Source: SVTX01 sp045577415 (lineage in GTDB: Bacteria; Bacillota; Clostridia; Oscillospirales; CAG-272). Taken from it: DNA of 64,000 bases. Where the stretch lies: NCBI GenBank assembly GCA_045577415.1, contig JAZNII010000094.1:1-64000 (forward strand), given 5' to 3'. The translations under genes were made by a program, and so were the position numbers. Below, piece after piece: positions 50,482 to 59,863 of this stretch; position 1 is the first letter of the stretch; each line of letters opens with the position of its first letter. Under the pieces are notes generated by a model. That model saw only the letters and a list, made by a program, of their open reading frames with translations. It had not been told where the DNA came from and made no database searches.

Positions 50482-50510
50482 ATTATACCCCCAAAACGGG
50501 TAAAAGTCAA
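50482..50510 (-). promoter_or_regulatory. Promoter of G3E pair with embedded palindrome
   Basis: TTGACT and TATAAT on the minus strand are 17 bases apart. The spacer contains a TACCC-7 bp-GGGTA palindrome (50486-50502 on the plus strand: TACCCCCAAAACGGGTA), placed where a repressor would block polymerase. Confidence 0.7.
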
Positions 50511-50526
50511 TGATTTTGCAAAAAAA

Positions 50527-50970
50527 TTACTTGGTTCCCGTAGAGCCGAAGCCGCCCGCGCCTCGAACCGTCTCGGAAAGCTCGTCCTTCAGATCAAATT
50601 CCGCAGTGTAATACGGGATAAACGACATCTGCGCTATCCTCTCACCGTTTTCTACTGTTTGAGGAATACTGCCTTGATTGTGGAGCGCAACCATAAGCTC
50701 GCCGCGGTAGTCACTGTCGATAACGCCCACCTTGTTTGCGGGTGCTAAACCGCGCTTTGCCGCCATGCCGCTACGGGCAAAAACAAGCCCTACAAGTCCC
50801 TCGGGGATGGCGAAGGCAATTCCCGTGTGGATAAGCTTGGTCTCACCGGGAGCGATAACCGTAGGCTCGTCAAGGAGCGCGTAAATATCAGCACCTGCGG
50901 AAAACTCGGTGCCGTAAGTCGGAATTATTGCCCTTTCATCAAGCTTTTTGATCTCAACTTTAGTTTTCAT
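50527..50970 (-). CDS. dut: dUTP diphosphatase
   Basis: Trimeric enzyme hydrolysing dUTP to dUMP and pyrophosphate, keeping uracil out of DNA. I chose the ATG at 50970 (GGAG 8 bases upstream), giving 147 residues. All five motifs appear: AGADIYAL, FARSGMAAKRGL, GVIDSDYRGEL, NGERIAQM and RGAGGFGSTG. Intact and typical. Stands alone; the adjacent G3E operon has its own promoter. Confidence 0.95.
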   Translation of the reverse strand: MKTKVEIKKLDERAIIPTYGTEFSAGADIYALLDEPTVIAPGETKLIHTGIAFAIPEGLVGLVFARSGMAAKRGLAPANKVGVIDSDYRGELMVALHNQGSIPQTVENGERIAQMSFIPYYTAEFDLKDELSETVRGAGGFGSTGTK

Positions 50971-51152
50971 AATTTTTTCTCCAAAGTAATTCAATATGAT
51001 AATATTATTGTATCAAAAAATAATTAAGAAATGGTTAACATTAGTGATTAAATCCAATAATTACGCATATAATTTTAACGCAAATGACATTATAAAATTT
51101 GCGCCAAATTAACGAAAAAACGCCCCCGAAACGGCAATTTCCGCAAATGGGG

Positions 51153-51181
51153 TTGACAAAAAAGGTTTTTTGGTGTAAAAT
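51153..51181 (+). promoter_or_regulatory. Near-consensus promoter of LRR gene
   Basis: TTGACA and TAAAAT are separated by 17 bases, 53 bases before the ATG. Confidence 0.75.
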
Positions 51182-51233
51182 AGGTTTATATTTACTACGA
51201 CAAGCATGCAATTTGCGGAAAGGAGTCACACCG

Positions 51234-51887
51234 ATGAAGGTTTCTCGCGGTCTTGAATATGCGGTTATGAAGAACGGCGTGGCCATTCTGCGCGGTATCG
51301 GCAACTGCCTTGATGAGCATATAGTAATTCCCTCTGATGTTCAAGGTTATCCCGTAGTAGGAATTGCAGAAAAGGCTTTTTCGAGATCGGCTTTGATCAA
51401 GAGCGTTACTATTCCCGCATCGGTCAAGTTTATTGGAGATCAGGCGTTTGCTTGGTGCCGCGAGTTGACCGAGATCAAGCTGACAAGCACTGCCGAGATC
51501 GGTGAAAGAGCCTTTATGGGATGTGACAAGCTTTCATCTGTTGACCTTGGCAACTCCCTTGAATTGATCGGCGCAAAGGCCTTTGCTTACTGCCCGAGTC
51601 TTAATTCAGTGAAGATTCCCGAAACCGTGAGCCGTCTTGGCTCTGCGAGCTTTGAGGGATGCAGAAATCTTTCCGGCGTTTCTCTTTCGAACGGTATTAA
51701 GATCATTGAAAATAACACCTTTTACGCTTGCGAAAAGCTCTTTGACATCACACTTCCTAAACAACTTGAATATATCGACGAATTCGCATTTGCGTACTGC
51801 TCGTCTCTTGTTTATGCGGACATTCCCTCAAAGACAGTTATCAACAACGACGCTTTCTTTGAGTGCGGTAATCGTAAGGCTTCCTAA
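51234..51887 (+). CDS. Leucine-rich-repeat protein, BspA (LRR_5) type, no signal peptide
   Basis: 217 residues. After a short cap (MKVSRGLEYAVMKNGVAIL) there are about seven repeats of 22-23 residues with the LRR_5 pattern, for example SVTIPASVKFIGDQAFAWCR and SVKIPETVSRLGSASFEGCR. Such repeats usually occur in secreted or surface proteins of gut bacteria. No signal, anchor or sorting motif is present here, so it is predicted cytosolic. GGAG lies nine bases before the ATG. Own promoter and shared terminator. Function unknown; protein binding is likely. Confidence 0.9.
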   Translation: MKVSRGLEYAVMKNGVAILRGIGNCLDEHIVIPSDVQGYPVVGIAEKAFSRSALIKSVTIPASVKFIGDQAFAWCRELTEIKLTSTAEIGERAFMGCDKLSSVDLGNSLELIGAKAFAYCPSLNSVKIPETVSRLGSASFEGCRNLSGVSLSNGIKIIENNTFYACEKLFDITLPKQLEYIDEFAFAYCSSLVYADIPSKTVINNDAFFECGNRKAS

Positions 51888-51898
51888 TATGTAATCAA

Positions 51899-51921
51899 CC
51901 CCGACCGAATTTCGGTCGGGG
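51899..51921. terminator. Terminator between LRR gene and polC
   Basis: A nine-bp GC-rich stem (CCCCGACCG) with short loop and a downstream CTTTTT. It can serve the convergent genes. Confidence 0.85.
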
Positions 51922-51942
51922 CAATCTTTTTATAATTGGTGA

Positions 51943-54900
51943 TTAGAAAAAGCTTAATTGGTCGGTCTCGTCAAGTCCCTCAAGAACCTTGTTGTTTCTG
52001 AGGACTTCAATGACCGATTTTGTCAGCTTCGCTCTTATTTGAAGATCCTCAACCGAGAAGAAGGGTTCTTCCTCTCTCGCCGCAACAATATTTGCCGCCG
52101 CATTCTCGCCAAGTCCGCCCAATGCCGAGAAAGGCATACGGATAGCGCCGTTTTCGGGTATAAATGCAGAGGATTCGGACTTGATGATATTGACGGGCAG
52201 GAACTTGATTCCTCTCGCCATAGCCTCGTTAATAAGCTGAAGCGTGGGAATGCTTGCCTGCTCCTTGGGAGTGACCTCTTTCTTTTCTCTCGTTCTCTGC
52301 TCAATATCTTTGATCGTTGCTTGAACCTTGCTTCTTCCGCCCATAACTATCTCGGCGTCAAATCCACCGGGGGCGACCGTGAACATCGCGCAATAGAATG
52401 CGATCGGAATATGTACCTTGTACCAGCCGAGACGGATCGCCGACATAACGTACGCCGCCGCGTGTGCCTTGGGGAACATATACTTTATCTTCTTACAAGA
52501 GCCGATATACCAATCGGGAACGCCCGCGGCGATCATTTCTTCTTCCCATTCGGGAGTGAGACCTTTACCCTTTCTGACTGACTCCATTATCTTAAAGGCG
52601 TGAGATTTTTCAACGCCGTAAGCGATAAGGTCGTTCATTATGTTGTCACGACATCCGATAACGTTTGAAATGTTACATATTCCCTCATTTATAAGGTCTT
52701 GGGCGTTGCCCGTCCAAACGTCGGTTCCGTGGGAAAGTCCCGAGATCTGCAAAAGGTCGGAGAAGGATTTCGGCTTTGCTTCCTCAACCATTTTGATAAC
52801 GAATCTAGTACCAAACTCAGGCAGACCAAAGGTACCGATATTACAGTTTATATCGTCGGGAGAAACGCCGAGAGATTTCGTGGATAAGAATAGCTCATAA
52901 ACAGACTTATCGTTCATGGGAACGTCCATGACGCTGGTGTTACCCGAATACTTTTCAAGATACTTGTACTTGGTCGGCATATCGTGTCCAAGCTCGTCAA
53001 GCTTCAGAAGCGTATCATGAAGATATTCGAAGGTAAAATGCGTGGTCACAATGTCGGAATTGGGGTCGTCCGCAGGGTGCTGAACGGGACAGAAATCGTA
53101 TATCTCGTACTCCTTGGGAACAACGACTATTCCGCCCGGGTGCTGTCCCGTTGAACGCTTGACTCCAACGCAGTTCGATACTATTCTGTTGACCTCGGCG
53201 CGGGGCAGGCTGATTCCCTTTTCCTCAAGGAATTTCATAACGTAACCGTAGGCGGTCTTGTCGGCAAGCGTACCGATAGTTCCCGCGCGGAACACGTTTT
53301 CGGCACCGAAAAGCTCCTCGGTGTATTTATGCACCTTGCCCTGAACCTCACCTGAGAAGTTAAGGTCAATATCGGGGGATTTATCTCCGTAGAATCCAAG
53401 GAAGGTCTCAAAAGGAATGTGGTGACCGTCGGCGTTCAGCTTGTGACCGCACTTGGGGCAGTTCTTGTCGGGAAGGTCGAAGCCGGAGCCTGCCTTGTCG
53501 GGATTGGAGAAATCGTTATACTGACAGCTGGGACACCAATAGTGAGGCGGCAGAGGGTTAACTTCGGAGATACCCGCCATAGAAGCTACGAATGAAGATC
53601 CGACAGAGCCTCGTGAACCTACAAGATATCCGTTCTGCTCACTGTACCAAACGAGCTTCTGCGCAATCATATAAAGCACCGCGAAGCCGTTTTTGATGAT
53701 AGAGGTCAGCTCCTTGTCGAGCCTCTGCTCAACTATCTCGGGGAGCGGATCGCCGTACATGGATTTTGCTCTCTCGTAGCAGATCCTTGTCAGATCCTCC
53801 TCTGCGCCCTCCATGTCGGGAGTAAAGGTGCCCTTGGGAAAAGGACGGATATCGCTTTCGATCATATCATTGATCATATTGGTGTTAGTAACGACTACCT
53901 CGTAAGCCTTTTTCTCGCCGAGATAAGAGAATTCCTCAAGCATCTCCTCGGTAGTACGGTAATAAAGATGTGACTCTGAGTCGTAATCCTTAAACTTCTG
54001 ACCTGCAAGCAATATTTTGCGGTAAAGCTCGTCCTCATTGTTGAGAAAATGCGCGTCACAGGTGGCAACGACGGGTTTGTTGTATCTCTCGCCAAGCTCG
54101 ACTATTCTTCGATTGAGATTGCGAAGGTCCTCGTCGTCCTTTGCCCTTTCCTCTCTTATAAGGAATTGGTTGTTGGAAATAGGCTGAATTTCAAGGTAAT
54201 CGTAGAAGTTGACTATCTCCTCGATCTCTGCCTCAGGGCGGTTTTCAAGGATAGCCGTAAAGAGTTCGCCCGCTTCGCAGGCAGAGCCGATTATAAGACC
54301 CTCTCTGTGCTTTTCAAGCTCGGTCTTAGGAATTCTCGGGTGTCTCTTGTAATACTTCAAGAAACCGAAGGAAATAAGCTTGTAGAGGTTCTTCAAACCT
54401 ATCTTGTTCTTAACAAGAATTATCTGATGATAGGGCTTGAGATTGAGCGGATTGGAGTTTGCGCTCATATCGCGCTTGAGCTGTTCAAAGCTCTTAATAT
54501 CCTGCTCTCTCATCGACGCTATCATCTTGACGTAAATTGCCGCAAGCATAGCCGCATCGTCGCAGGCTCTGTGGTGGTTGAAATCGCCAAGCTGATAATA
54601 TTCCGCAAGAGTGTCAAGCTTATGCTTTTTCAAATCAGGGTTTATGTATCTTGAAAGCGCAACCGTGTCAAGATACGGATTTCTGAATTCCAGACCGCAT
54701 TCTTCGGCGGCGTAACGGATAAATCCCATATCAAAGCTTGCGTTGTGAGCAACGAGAAGCTTTTTCTTATCGGTGTCTCTATCGCCGATAAAGTTGAAAA
54801 ACGCTTCAAGCGCGTCTCTTATTTTAGGCGCGTCTGCGACCATTTCGTCGTTAATTCCGGTCAACTGAACTATATCCTCGGGGATAGGTATCTCGGGATT

Positions 54901-56370
54901 TACAAAGGTGTTAAATACCTCAACGACCTCGCCGTCCTTGACCTTTACCGCGCCAATCTCGGTGATCTTACAGTTCTTCACCGAAAGACCCGTAGTCTCG
55001 ATATCGAAAACGATAGTTTCTTCGTCAAAATCCTCGTTATAATTGCCGTAAAGCGCGCCTGCGGTGTCGTTTACAAAGTATGCTTCAACGCCGTAAATGA
55101 CCTTCTGTCCTATCTTTTCGGACGCAAGCATAGCATCCTGATAGCCCTGCACCGTTCCGTGGTCGGTAATAGCCACGGCAGGGTGTCCCCACGCGTTAGC
55201 CTGCTTGACCGCAACGTCGGGTGGAATAAGGGCATCCATATGGGACATCTGGGTGTGCAGATGAAGCTCAACGCGCTTAACGGGGGCGTTGTCAACTCTT
55301 GAGAGCTTCTTTATCTTAGCGATATTGTTAAAGAAGAACTGAAAATCGGTTCCCTCTGTTCTGTCTTTTCGCATTTCCTTTTTTGCATATCCTTTAAGAG
55401 CCAGAACCGCTCCGTTTTTAACGCTTGCGGCAATCTCCTCGGCATCTTCAAGAGTAGCGAAGCATTTTACCTCCACAGAGGAGTTTCCGTCGCTTATTGA
55501 GAAGGAAATATTCATTTTGTCGCCCGAACGGCTTGGCTCTTGAGCGTAGTCAAAGACCGTACCGAGGATGACTATATTTCGTTGCGGCTTGTTAATGTCG
55601 GCGATTGACGTGGGAGTGATCGGAAAAGGCTCGCCGTAAACATATTCGGGTGACGAGATGTCAAAAGCTCCGTTTCCAATCCTGCAAATGCCGTCTTCAA
55701 CCGTTGCGACTGCGTTTTCATCAAACAACGTGGTCTTTCTGGGGAGCATATTTGCCTCCTCATCGGATGGAGGTGTCGACGTCAACTTCTGAGCCATTCT
55801 CGCTTCGTACGCCTTTGCCTCAGCCGCCATACGCTTGTCAAAATCCTCTATATACTTTTCAAGAGAATTGTTGCTTGCGAGAAAAATCTCGTCGCTTGTA
55901 TGGACTATATTTACCTTTACGTTAACGCCGAATTCCGACAGGATAATTCCCTGCATTACTCCCGGAGTTCTTGCGTCGTAAAGTAATCTGACTCCGTTTT
56001 CGGTAAAAGGAATTTCTATATTTAACGTGTTGTTTTCAAGATTATAGCGATACTTATTAAAGAATCCCATAGCAACGATCCCGACCTTTTCGGTCTCCTT
56101 TAAAAGCTCGGAAACGTATCCGCTGTCAAACAGCGCCGAGGGATAATGAGGCATTATCTTGACCCAGTTAAGCTCGTACGCCTTTGCAATCTCGGACTCA
56201 AATCTATAAAGCGTTTCTTTATCAATGAGCATGGGAAAATCGGCCGACACCTGCAAAATTCTGTTTGCTTTGTCGGCCTGTATCTTTATATTCTGAGCGC
56301 GGTTAAGAATTTCTTCGCCGCGCTCATCCGCTTTATACTTTTCAAAAATCTGTAAAAATGTCTTTGCCAT
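51943..56370 (-). CDS. polC: DNA polymerase III, PolC type
   Basis: Main leading-strand polymerase of Firmicutes. 1475 residues. An N-terminal region (about 1-230) and an OB-fold (about 250-340) precede a PHP domain (VELHLHTQMSHMDALIPP, about 373-390). This is split by the proofreading exonuclease (TIVFDIETTGLS, about 450-461, and AHNASFDMGFIR). The polymerase palm has SVGSSFVASMAG and DKSPDIDLNFSGE (catalytic Asp residues about 993-995). A four-Cys zinc motif (CPSC...CPKC) and C-terminal helix-hairpin-helix region are present. It is last in the pyrH-polC run and only two bases from ispG. Confidence 0.97.
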   Translation of the reverse strand: MAKTFLQIFEKYKADERGEEILNRAQNIKIQADKANRILQVSADFPMLIDKETLYRFESEIAKAYELNWVKIMPHYPSALFDSGYVSELLKETEKVGIVAMGFFNKYRYNLENNTLNIEIPFTENGVRLLYDARTPGVMQGIILSEFGVNVKVNIVHTSDEIFLASNNSLEKYIEDFDKRMAAEAKAYEARMAQKLTSTPPSDEEANMLPRKTTLFDENAVATVEDGICRIGNGAFDISSPEYVYGEPFPITPTSIADINKPQRNIVILGTVFDYAQEPSRSGDKMNISFSISDGNSSVEVKCFATLEDAEEIAASVKNGAVLALKGYAKKEMRKDRTEGTDFQFFFNNIAKIKKLSRVDNAPVKRVELHLHTQMSHMDALIPPDVAVKQANAWGHPAVAITDHGTVQGYQDAMLASEKIGQKVIYGVEAYFVNDTAGALYGNYNEDFDEETIVFDIETTGLSVKNCKITEIGAVKVKDGEVVEVFNTFVNPEIPIPEDIVQLTGINDEMVADAPKIRDALEAFFNFIGDRDTDKKKLLVAHNASFDMGFIRYAAEECGLEFRNPYLDTVALSRYINPDLKKHKLDTLAEYYQLGDFNHHRACDDAAMLAAIYVKMIASMREQDIKSFEQLKRDMSANSNPLNLKPYHQIILVKNKIGLKNLYKLISFGFLKYYKRHPRIPKTELEKHREGLIIGSACEAGELFTAILENRPEAEIEEIVNFYDYLEIQPISNNQFLIREERAKDDEDLRNLNRRIVELGERYNKPVVATCDAHFLNNEDELYRKILLAGQKFKDYDSESHLYYRTTEEMLEEFSYLGEKKAYEVVVTNTNMINDMIESDIRPFPKGTFTPDMEGAEEDLTRICYERAKSMYGDPLPEIVEQRLDKELTSIIKNGFAVLYMIAQKLVWYSEQNGYLVGSRGSVGSSFVASMAGISEVNPLPPHYWCPSCQYNDFSNPDKAGSGFDLPDKNCPKCGHKLNADGHHIPFETFLGFYGDKSPDIDLNFSGEVQGKVHKYTEELFGAENVFRAGTIGTLADKTAYGYVMKFLEEKGISLPRAEVNRIVSNCVGVKRSTGQHPGGIVVVPKEYEIYDFCPVQHPADDPNSDIVTTHFTFEYLHDTLLKLDELGHDMPTKYKYLEKYSGNTSVMDVPMNDKSVYELFLSTKSLGVSPDDINCNIGTFGLPEFGTRFVIKMVEEAKPKSFSDLLQISGLSHGTDVWTGNAQDLINEGICNISNVIGCRDNIMNDLIAYGVEKSHAFKIMESVRKGKGLTPEWEEEMIAAGVPDWYIGSCKKIKYMFPKAHAAAYVMSAIRLGWYKVHIPIAFYCAMFTVAPGGFDAEIVMGGRSKVQATIKDIEQRTREKKEVTPKEQASIPTLQLINEAMARGIKFLPVNIIKSESSAFIPENGAIRMPFSALGGLGENAAANIVAAREEEPFFSVEDLQIRAKLTKSVIEVLRNNKVLEGLDETDQLSFF

Positions 56371-56372
56371 AT

Positions 56373-57467
56373 TTAAGAAAATTTTTCTTCCTTGATTTTT
56401 TTGATTTCTTTTATAAGTGTGGTGATGATCTCATCCTCTTTGATCTTGCCGAGGGTTTGTCCATGGGAAAAAAGCAGAGCCTCGCCTCGTCCACCCGCAA
56501 TTCCAAGATCGGCCTCATGAGCTTCACCGGGACCATTGACTATACAACCCATCAAAGCCACAGTTATTGGCAGATTATCAAGCTTTTCAGCGACGATCGC
56601 ATCCTCAAAACGCGCGGAGAGAGATATAAGGTCTATTTTCGTTCTTCCGCAGGTGGGACAACTGACGATGTTCATTCCGCACTGTCCTTCGATATTGAGC
56701 GCGTTAAGAAGATTTTTTGCCGCTCCAACCTCACTTACGGGGTCTGCTGTAAGAGATACCCGCAAAGTGTCGCCAATGCCGTCGCACAAAAGCGAGCCTA
56801 TGCCGATCGCGCTTTTTATAGTTCCCTTTCTTTCGTCACCTGCTTCGGTAACACCGATATGTATCGGATAGTCGCAACGCTCCGCGACTAATCTGTTAGC
56901 CGCAATCATCGTTGATACATCAGAGGATTTTATAGAGAGCGCTGTATCGTAAAAATCGTATTTTTCAAGAATAGACGCGTGATAAAGGGCGCTTTCGCAA
57001 AGAGCCTCAGGCGTGGGAGATCCGTATTTTGCGAGAATATGCTTTTCCACAGAACCGCTGTTTACACCTATTCTGATAGGAATATTTTTTGCCTTGCAGG
57101 CATCGACAACAGCCTTGACTCTCTCTTCATCACCTATATTTCCGGGATTTATACGAATCTTATCAACTCCGTATTCGGCAGATTTCAGAGCGGCGCGATA
57201 GTCAAAGTGGATATCCGCAACGATAGGCGTGCGGATACCCGATTCTTTAATTATTCGGATCGTTTCTGCAGCTTCCTCGTCGGGAACGGTGATGCGTACT
57301 ACGTCACAGCCCGCGCTGGAGAGTCTTTTGATCTGTTCGAGCGTAGCTACAGAGTCCTTGGTATCGGTGTTGGTCATAGACTGAATGGCAATTTTATTCT
57401 CGCCGCCAATCTTTACGTTACCGACAGTTATTTCTCTTGTTTTACGTCTGATTTTATTGTAGATCAT
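56373..57467 (-). CDS. ispG: 4-hydroxy-3-methylbut-2-enyl diphosphate synthase
   Basis: Iron-sulfur enzyme of the MEP pathway. 364 residues of the short bacterial type: N-terminal TIM barrel (VKIGGENKIAIQSMTNTDT, about 19-37; VADIHFDYRAAL; INPGNIG) and a C-terminal cluster domain with SCPTCGRTKIDL (about 267-278, two Cys) and CIVNGPGEAHEADLG (third Cys and the Glu ligand). All ligands are intact. Confidence 0.95.
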   Translation of the reverse strand: MIYNKIRRKTREITVGNVKIGGENKIAIQSMTNTDTKDSVATLEQIKRLSSAGCDVVRITVPDEEAAETIRIIKESGIRTPIVADIHFDYRAALKSAEYGVDKIRINPGNIGDEERVKAVVDACKAKNIPIRIGVNSGSVEKHILAKYGSPTPEALCESALYHASILEKYDFYDTALSIKSSDVSTMIAANRLVAERCDYPIHIGVTEAGDERKGTIKSAIGIGSLLCDGIGDTLRVSLTADPVSEVGAAKNLLNALNIEGQCGMNIVSCPTCGRTKIDLISLSARFEDAIVAEKLDNLPITVALMGCIVNGPGEAHEADLGIAGGRGEALLFSHGQTLGKIKEDEIITTLIKEIKKIKEEKFS

Positions 57468-57479
57468 GAATTTGTCCTT

Positions 57480-58640
57480 TTAGAATAGATTGATGATGTC
57501 CTTAAACGTAACGAATAGCATCAGAGCCAGAAGAACAAGGAGTCCGACTGTATTTATCATTCCCTCGACCTCTTTTTTGACGGGCTTTCTGCGAACCATT
57601 TCAATTAAAAGAAATATTATTCTTCCGCCGTCCAAAGCAGGGAGAGGCAAAAGATTGAATACGCCAAGGTTCATCGTTATCAGTGTAAATAGGTTCAAAA
57701 GCGAGTATGGGCCGATCTTTGCGGCATCTCCCACGGCACCTGCCATTCCAACGGGACCCGAAACAGCTTCTGCGCCGTAACGTCCGGTTAACAGGTCCTT
57801 GATGCCGTCAACTATTATTTTAACGGATGAGACAGATCTGAAGATCGAGTGCTTAACAACAGATACAAATGATATATCTTCCTTTAAAACGTAAAAATCC
57901 CGATTGCCTATCGTGGTTCCAGCGGTTTCTTCGGTTGGAAATTCAACATTCTCCAGCAATACCCGTTCTCCGTTCCTGACAACAACAATATCAATAGGCT
58001 CGTATCCGTTATTCAGGATCTCGTAAACTACCTCTTGACCCGTATGGACGTAAACACCGTCAATTTTGACTATTTTGTCTCCAACCATAAGACCGCTTTG
58101 ATCTGAGGTGGATTCCTCGAAAAATTCTCCTACTACGTTTGACGCAAGATAGCCGTCCTGAATGCAGTCAATGCCGACTAAGGTGAACATGCAAAGTATT
58201 CCGAGCAGAATATTCATTACGGGTCCCGCAACTGTTATAAGAAATCTTTGCCAGACCTTTTTGTTGCAGAAGGCATTAGCGTCTGTTGATGCTTCGTCCT
58301 CTCCTGCCATTCTGACGTAACCTCCGACGGGAAATGCCCTTATGCTGAATACTGTTTTTTGATTTTCGGGATCGATAGCTTTATTGTGGGAAACAACCTC
58401 TTGAGCCGCATCAACTGACTCGTCTTGTGAAGAATGAAATGTGTTTCCTATAGAATTGCCGCCGTCGTCGGTCTTTTTCTTCTTTCTTGCGGTAGTGAAA
58501 ATCGCGGGTCCCATACCGATTGAAAATTCCAGTACGGTAACCTTGAAAAGCTTTGCGAACAAAAAATGTCCCAGCTCGTGAATAACTACCATAACGCTGA
58601 GCAAAAGCAACGTCAGCAACAAGTACCAAACAGTATCCAT
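57480..58640 (-). CDS. rseP: Site-2 protease family zinc metalloprotease (RseP/RasP)
   Basis: Intramembrane protease that cuts anti-sigma factors and leftover signal peptides. 386 residues. The zinc site is VIHELGHFLFAK (HExxH at about 21-25) in the first span. A charged insert (about 53-100, KKKKTDDGGNS onwards) follows, then a central PDZ domain (about 175-260), the second motif LGVFNLLPLPALDGGRI (about 325-341), and a final span. The insert is longer than in typical RasP. It lies 12 bases upstream of ispG. Confidence 0.93.
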   Translation of the reverse strand: MDTVWYLLLTLLLLSVMVVIHELGHFLFAKLFKVTVLEFSIGMGPAIFTTARKKKKTDDGGNSIGNTFHSSQDESVDAAQEVVSHNKAIDPENQKTVFSIRAFPVGGYVRMAGEDEASTDANAFCNKKVWQRFLITVAGPVMNILLGILCMFTLVGIDCIQDGYLASNVVGEFFEESTSDQSGLMVGDKIVKIDGVYVHTGQEVVYEILNNGYEPIDIVVVRNGERVLLENVEFPTEETAGTTIGNRDFYVLKEDISFVSVVKHSIFRSVSSVKIIVDGIKDLLTGRYGAEAVSGPVGMAGAVGDAAKIGPYSLLNLFTLITMNLGVFNLLPLPALDGGRIIFLLIEMVRRKPVKKEVEGMINTVGLLVLLALMLFVTFKDIINLF

Positions 58641-58661
58641 TAATTTCTCCGTAAAAATATT

Positions 58662-59843
58662 TTATGCGCGAGCGGCAATATGTTTTTGAGCTGACTCTCT
58701 TGCCTGTCTCGCCATATAAAGTATTGTATCAAGATCGTGAACGTCTTTGCAGGTATGCATTTCATCTACAACAATGCAGACTATCTCGCAAATATCGTAA
58801 AAACCGATCTTTTTCTGTAAAAATGCCGCAACTGCTTCCTCGTTTGCAGCATTAAGTATAGCCGGAACAGCTCCGCCCAGCTTTATAGCTTCAAATGCTT
58901 TGTTTAAAAGAATAAAGGTATCGGGATCGGGTCTTTGGAACGTCAGCTTTCCAACCGAGAAAAGATCAAGCGCTTCGGTCGTTGCCTCTCCTCTTTCGGG
59001 GTGAGTAAGCGCGTATTGAACACAATGGCGCATATCGGGAACAGACATCTGCGCGATAACGCTGTTGTCAATAAATTCAACCGCGGAATGTATTATGCTT
59101 TCTCTGTGAACCACAACCTTGATCTGTTCGGGACTTACGCCGAACAAGTGGACTGCCTCGATGACCTCAAAGCCTTTGTTCATAAGGGTTGCGCTATCAA
59201 CGGTTATTTTTGCTCCCATTGACCAAGTGGGATGCGCCAGCGCAGAATCAAGAGTGGCGGTTTTTAACTGTTCTTTAGTATAACCAAAGAAAGGACCTCC
59301 CGAAGCGGTCAGTATTAAGTTTTTTACTTCGCTTTGTTTGCCCGAGCGCAAACATTGGAATATTGCGCAATGCTCGCTATCCACGGGAAGGATCTCGTGT
59401 CCGCTATCCCTTGCCGCCTGCATAACGATCTCACCGCCTACGACGAGAGACTCCTTATTTGCAAGCGCAAGCTTTTTCTTTGCGTGAAGCGTTGCCAAAG
59501 TAGGCTTCAGACCCGCTTCACCCAGAATAGAGTTCTCAACCACCTGCTCGCAACCGTCGTCACCTTTGGTCTCTGCAATCATTTCACAGATTCCCTCGGT
59601 GCCGCAATACACCTTTATTTCGGTATCCTTGAGTCTGTCTTTCAAGTCGCGAGCCGCATCGGTGTCGCTCATGGCGCAAGCCTTGACCTTAAACTGCCTG
59701 GCCTGCTCCTCTACGCGCTTGGCGTTCTTGTGAGCGGATAGCGCATCAACTCTAACGTTAAATTTTTTCGCTACGTCGATAGCCTGCTCGCCGACCGAGC
59801 CCGTAGAGCCGAGGACGATCATTGAGGGTTTATTATCTTTCAT
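58662..59843 (-). CDS. dxr: 1-deoxy-D-xylulose-5-phosphate reductoisomerase
   Basis: MEP pathway enzyme and target of fosmidomycin. I chose the ATG at 59843 (AGGA eight bases upstream), giving 393 residues. Motifs: NADPH loop VLGSTGSVGEQAID (about 10-23), ALANKESLVVGG (about 113-124), LPVDSEHCAIFQCL with the metal Asp, LTASGGPF, and WSMGAKITVDSATLMNKGFE. Intact. A 20-base gap separates it from cdsA. Confidence 0.95.
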   Translation of the reverse strand: MKDNKPSMIVLGSTGSVGEQAIDVAKKFNVRVDALSAHKNAKRVEEQARQFKVKACAMSDTDAARDLKDRLKDTEIKVYCGTEGICEMIAETKGDDGCEQVVENSILGEAGLKPTLATLHAKKKLALANKESLVVGGEIVMQAARDSGHEILPVDSEHCAIFQCLRSGKQSEVKNLILTASGGPFFGYTKEQLKTATLDSALAHPTWSMGAKITVDSATLMNKGFEVIEAVHLFGVSPEQIKVVVHRESIIHSAVEFIDNSVIAQMSVPDMRHCVQYALTHPERGEATTEALDLFSVGKLTFQRPDPDTFILLNKAFEAIKLGGAVPAILNAANEEAVAAFLQKKIGFYDICEIVCIVVDEMHTCKDVHDLDTILYMARQARESAQKHIAARA

Positions 59844-59863
59844 TTTATACATCCTTGATTGAA

